Assembly (NCBI GenBank): GCA_024516035.1
Contig: CM044961.1
Span: forward strand, 5,825,515-5,889,514
DNA: 64,000 nt
DNA from: Bactericera cockerelli
Lineage: Eukaryota > Arthropoda > Insecta > Hemiptera > Triozidae
Direction: 5' to 3'
A program made the position numbers and the translations under genes. This document shows, in pieces, positions 61,833-64,000 of the stretch. The first letter of the stretch is position 1; every line of letters begins with the position of its first letter. The notes under the pieces were generated by a model that ran no database searches, was not told where the DNA came from, and saw only the letters and a list, made by a program, of their open reading frames with translations.

Positions 61833-64000
61833 TCAAGACTCATCAGGTTCATGATGAAGATGAACTCTTGTGTAGTCTACTACTCTACTATTCCTCCTTT
61901 GCCTTTGTCGGAACCTCACTTGGCAGTTTGGTCCAATCTTCACCGTCATATTCATCTCAACGTGAATATCTTCAAACTTCTCACAACTTTTGCTTGTGAG
62001 CACTTCAAAGTTCCGAAGCAGTGTGGCTGCCATGGTTTTCATCTGTAGCAGAGCGTAGCGTCCTCCAACGCACTTCCGAGGACCATTGTTGAAAGGAAGG
62101 TAGGAGAGTGGAAGACGATTGGTGGAATTTTCTGGAAGCCATCTGTCAGGATCAAACGTGTTGGGGTTTTTGTAGTAGAGAGGATTGTTTTGAATGTTCC
62201 TGATGAATATCGCTATGGTTGCTCCTGTGAAAAAGAAGAAAAGAGTATGCCCCAAATTATGAAACAGGATTAGTTAGAGGACACTATCCCTTAACTTTCA
62301 GCTTGACAGCAACTGTAGAGGTCATATCTAAGCTATGTAGCTGTATATTACTACTGCGGCATAACAAACCTGTAGCCAGCCTTCGTGGTGGAAAATCTTG
62401 TTTCAAAATACCTATCTGTCAGCTAATGAAATCTAAATGTTGGCTTAGATTTACTCTATTCACGGTCCTATACAAGACGGTCCTATGAGTCTCCCAAAAA
62501 AAGTAATTTGATCACTAGTTAGAGTGTTACAGTCAATCAAAGACCTCTGGATTACCAGACCTCCACCTTTACCACTGAGCTACCGAGACAGACGAACTTT
62601 TCACTCATAGAAATATGTGGTTCAGGACGAGCCAACATTGAAATAAAGTTGGCTGGAGACCATCACTCACCCCTCCAGCTGTAGCCAAGCTGGCCACAAC
62701 AACAACAACTCATAGAAAATCATACCTCGAGGAATGACAAACTTCTCACTGTCCTCAGTGGTCACTGTAAAGTCCTCAGGAACACGCCTGGCGGTGATAG
62801 GAGCAGCAGGAAACATCCTCAGACATTCCTTCAGGACTCTGTCCAGGTATTCCAGACTGTTCAGATCTTCAACACTTGGGCAAATGTCGGGATCTTCTCC
62901 AAGAACTTTCATCAGTTCCTCGTAAACCTGTGAGATGAAAAGAATGTCTAAGTTATCATTTTCGTGTTATTTTTCTTTTCTTTTTTCTTCTTCTTTTTAT
63001 AATGCGCTTTAACTTGTTATGCAAGTCGTTCGCGCTGGTCTCGCCAGTGTATCATATTGAATGAAATATGTTTTTTTTTTTTTAAATCTGAGATATATAT
63101 TTCATTTAACAATTCCTCTCTCTTTAGTGTGCTCAACGTCGATGCAGCATTTCCTCTTTGAATCACAAAACTCACTCTGTCGGAAGTACTCTCATTTTTG
63201 TGGTAATTATTTTCGTCACAACTACAACTACGTTAACATATTTTTGTTTTATCTATGTTGTTTATCTATTTCTTGTGTATATTGTTGTCAATTTTATATT
63301 TTAATTTTCATCAGTGATTTGTACATAATTATTATGTCCTGTTAATAAGGAATTTAATAATAATAATAATAATAATAATACAACTTTCGTCACAACTTCT
63401 GGCTTCAATAAATATTTGCAGAACTTGGGACTTGAACCACCGGCTTCCAGAATGAAAGTGAGACTATTTTCAATAATAATATAAAAAACAGAAAAACAAC
63501 TATTTAACAACAATGATTCTTAGTAACTCATACATTATTTATTCAACGATTTTGATAGAACTTTATTTACATTATTTATTAACAGGTACAGTGAAAGGGT
63601 AAAATTAATTAAAGGTGAATAAAGTCTGATCAAGGGTGGTGATAATGCCTTTGGCATTCTCTTCATTACTGCCTCTTAACTATCCTGTTTCATATTTTGG
63701 CCCGTGGTTTGAAAACTTACTTTCTCCTGAACCAGAGGGTTCTGAGCCAGCAAGACAAGCAGCATGGTGTATTCCGTGACTAGAGTATCCGTCGCTGCCA
63801 CCACCATTGTCACCATATGGCCCAGGATTTCATCATCACAAAGGCTTTCTCCTCGAATCAAATGATCGATGAATGACTTGGCTTTGTAAACAAAACAAAA
63901 AGAGAAGTTGCTAAATACCTAATAATAATATAAAAAATCTAATTTTTTTGATTTCATAACGAGATGTAGGATGTCATATCAACCTCCACTTTAGCGCCGA
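61833..64000 (-). CDS. Second CYP4-clan cytochrome P450, 3' part (continues past window)
   Basis: Three coding exons are visible on the minus strand: 63721-63881, 62726-62927 and 61833-62224. All have AG acceptors and GT donors, with phases identical to the last three exons of the complete P450 at 50348. The first carries the I-helix, VVAATDTLV, where the normally conserved Gly of (A/G)GxDT is Ala. The second carries ExxR as ECLR and the PITARR strand. The last has FDPDRW and the heme motif FNNGPRKCVG with its Cys, then a short divergent tail to the stop at 61833. The N-terminal exons lie beyond 64000, so length and start are unknown. Exons match the neighbour closely in DNA as well as protein, indicating a recent tandem duplication or conversion. 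The role is the same as for the neighbour: ER-bound oxidation of an unknown lipophilic substrate. Confidence 0.9.
62540..62705. mobile_element. SINE head remnant and CTACAGCTG repeat in the second P450
   Basis: 62550-62592 (GGATTACCAGACCTCCACCT, CTGAGCTACCGAGACAGACG) resembles the GTAGCTCAG SINE head. 62610-62705 (TATGTGGTTCAGGACGAGCC, CTGTAGCCAAGCTGGCCACA) is the dispersed CTACAGCTG repeat, inverse. Confidence 0.6.
63345..63383. repeat. (ATA)n microsatellite
   Basis: About ten AATAATAAT units in the intron of the second P450. Confidence 0.85.
63590..63668. mobile_element. TGATCAAGGGTGGTGATAAT fragment in the second P450
   Basis: CTGATCAAGGGTGGTGATAA and TGCCTTTGGCATTCTCTTC match the 21085-21205 repeat family. 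Confidence 0.55.

Overview
The window is eukaryotic nuclear DNA. It is AT-rich and gene-poor, with spliced genes bounded by GT...AG introns, non-LTR retrotransposons, SINEs, Helitron-like elements, MITEs and very many (GA)n tracts. The P450 type and the repeat spectrum suggest an arthropod, most likely an insect. A hemipteran such as a planthopper would fit, but that is an impression from sequence style and was not tested. There are no bacterial-type operons, CRISPR arrays, rRNA genes or convincing free-standing tRNA genes.

Layout. Positions 1-50,300 hold no host gene I can support. This part is a mosaic of transposon copies, satellites and purine/pyrimidine tracts. Its landmarks are a 5'-truncated LINE at 9929-13202 with the endonuclease and reverse transcriptase separated by a slip in an A-tract, and a second LINE at 31165-34002 with an open 877-codon frame. 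There are also three non-autonomous Helitron-like copies (19490-19730, 21530-21748, 37220-37460) and two near-perfect tandem duplications (26833-27308, 37833-38245). A 100-N gap (16074-16173) is followed by about 1.6 kb of sequence that looks badly base-called.

Positions 50,348-57,672 (minus strand) hold one complete cytochrome P450 gene of the CYP4 clan. I could assemble eight coding exons with compatible phases at every junction, giving 530 codons including the stop. Nearly every intron carries mobile-element sequence. From 61,833 to the right edge lie the last three coding exons of a second, closely related P450 in the same orientation, so this is a tandem P450 cluster that continues beyond the window. 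These enzymes would sit on the endoplasmic reticulum and oxidise lipophilic substrates. Specific substrates cannot be read from sequence.

The most unusual material is in the repeats. At least six SINE-like families with pol III-type heads are present. One family has a head derived from 5S rRNA and another has a tRNA-like head, yet both share the same central domain and a similar 3' end. This looks like a modular SINE superfamily with a conserved core. A short conserved C-terminal peptide with the core VQRGNAASVLG occurs three times, each followed at once by a poly(A) signal, and points to an unrecognised mobile or retroposed gene family.
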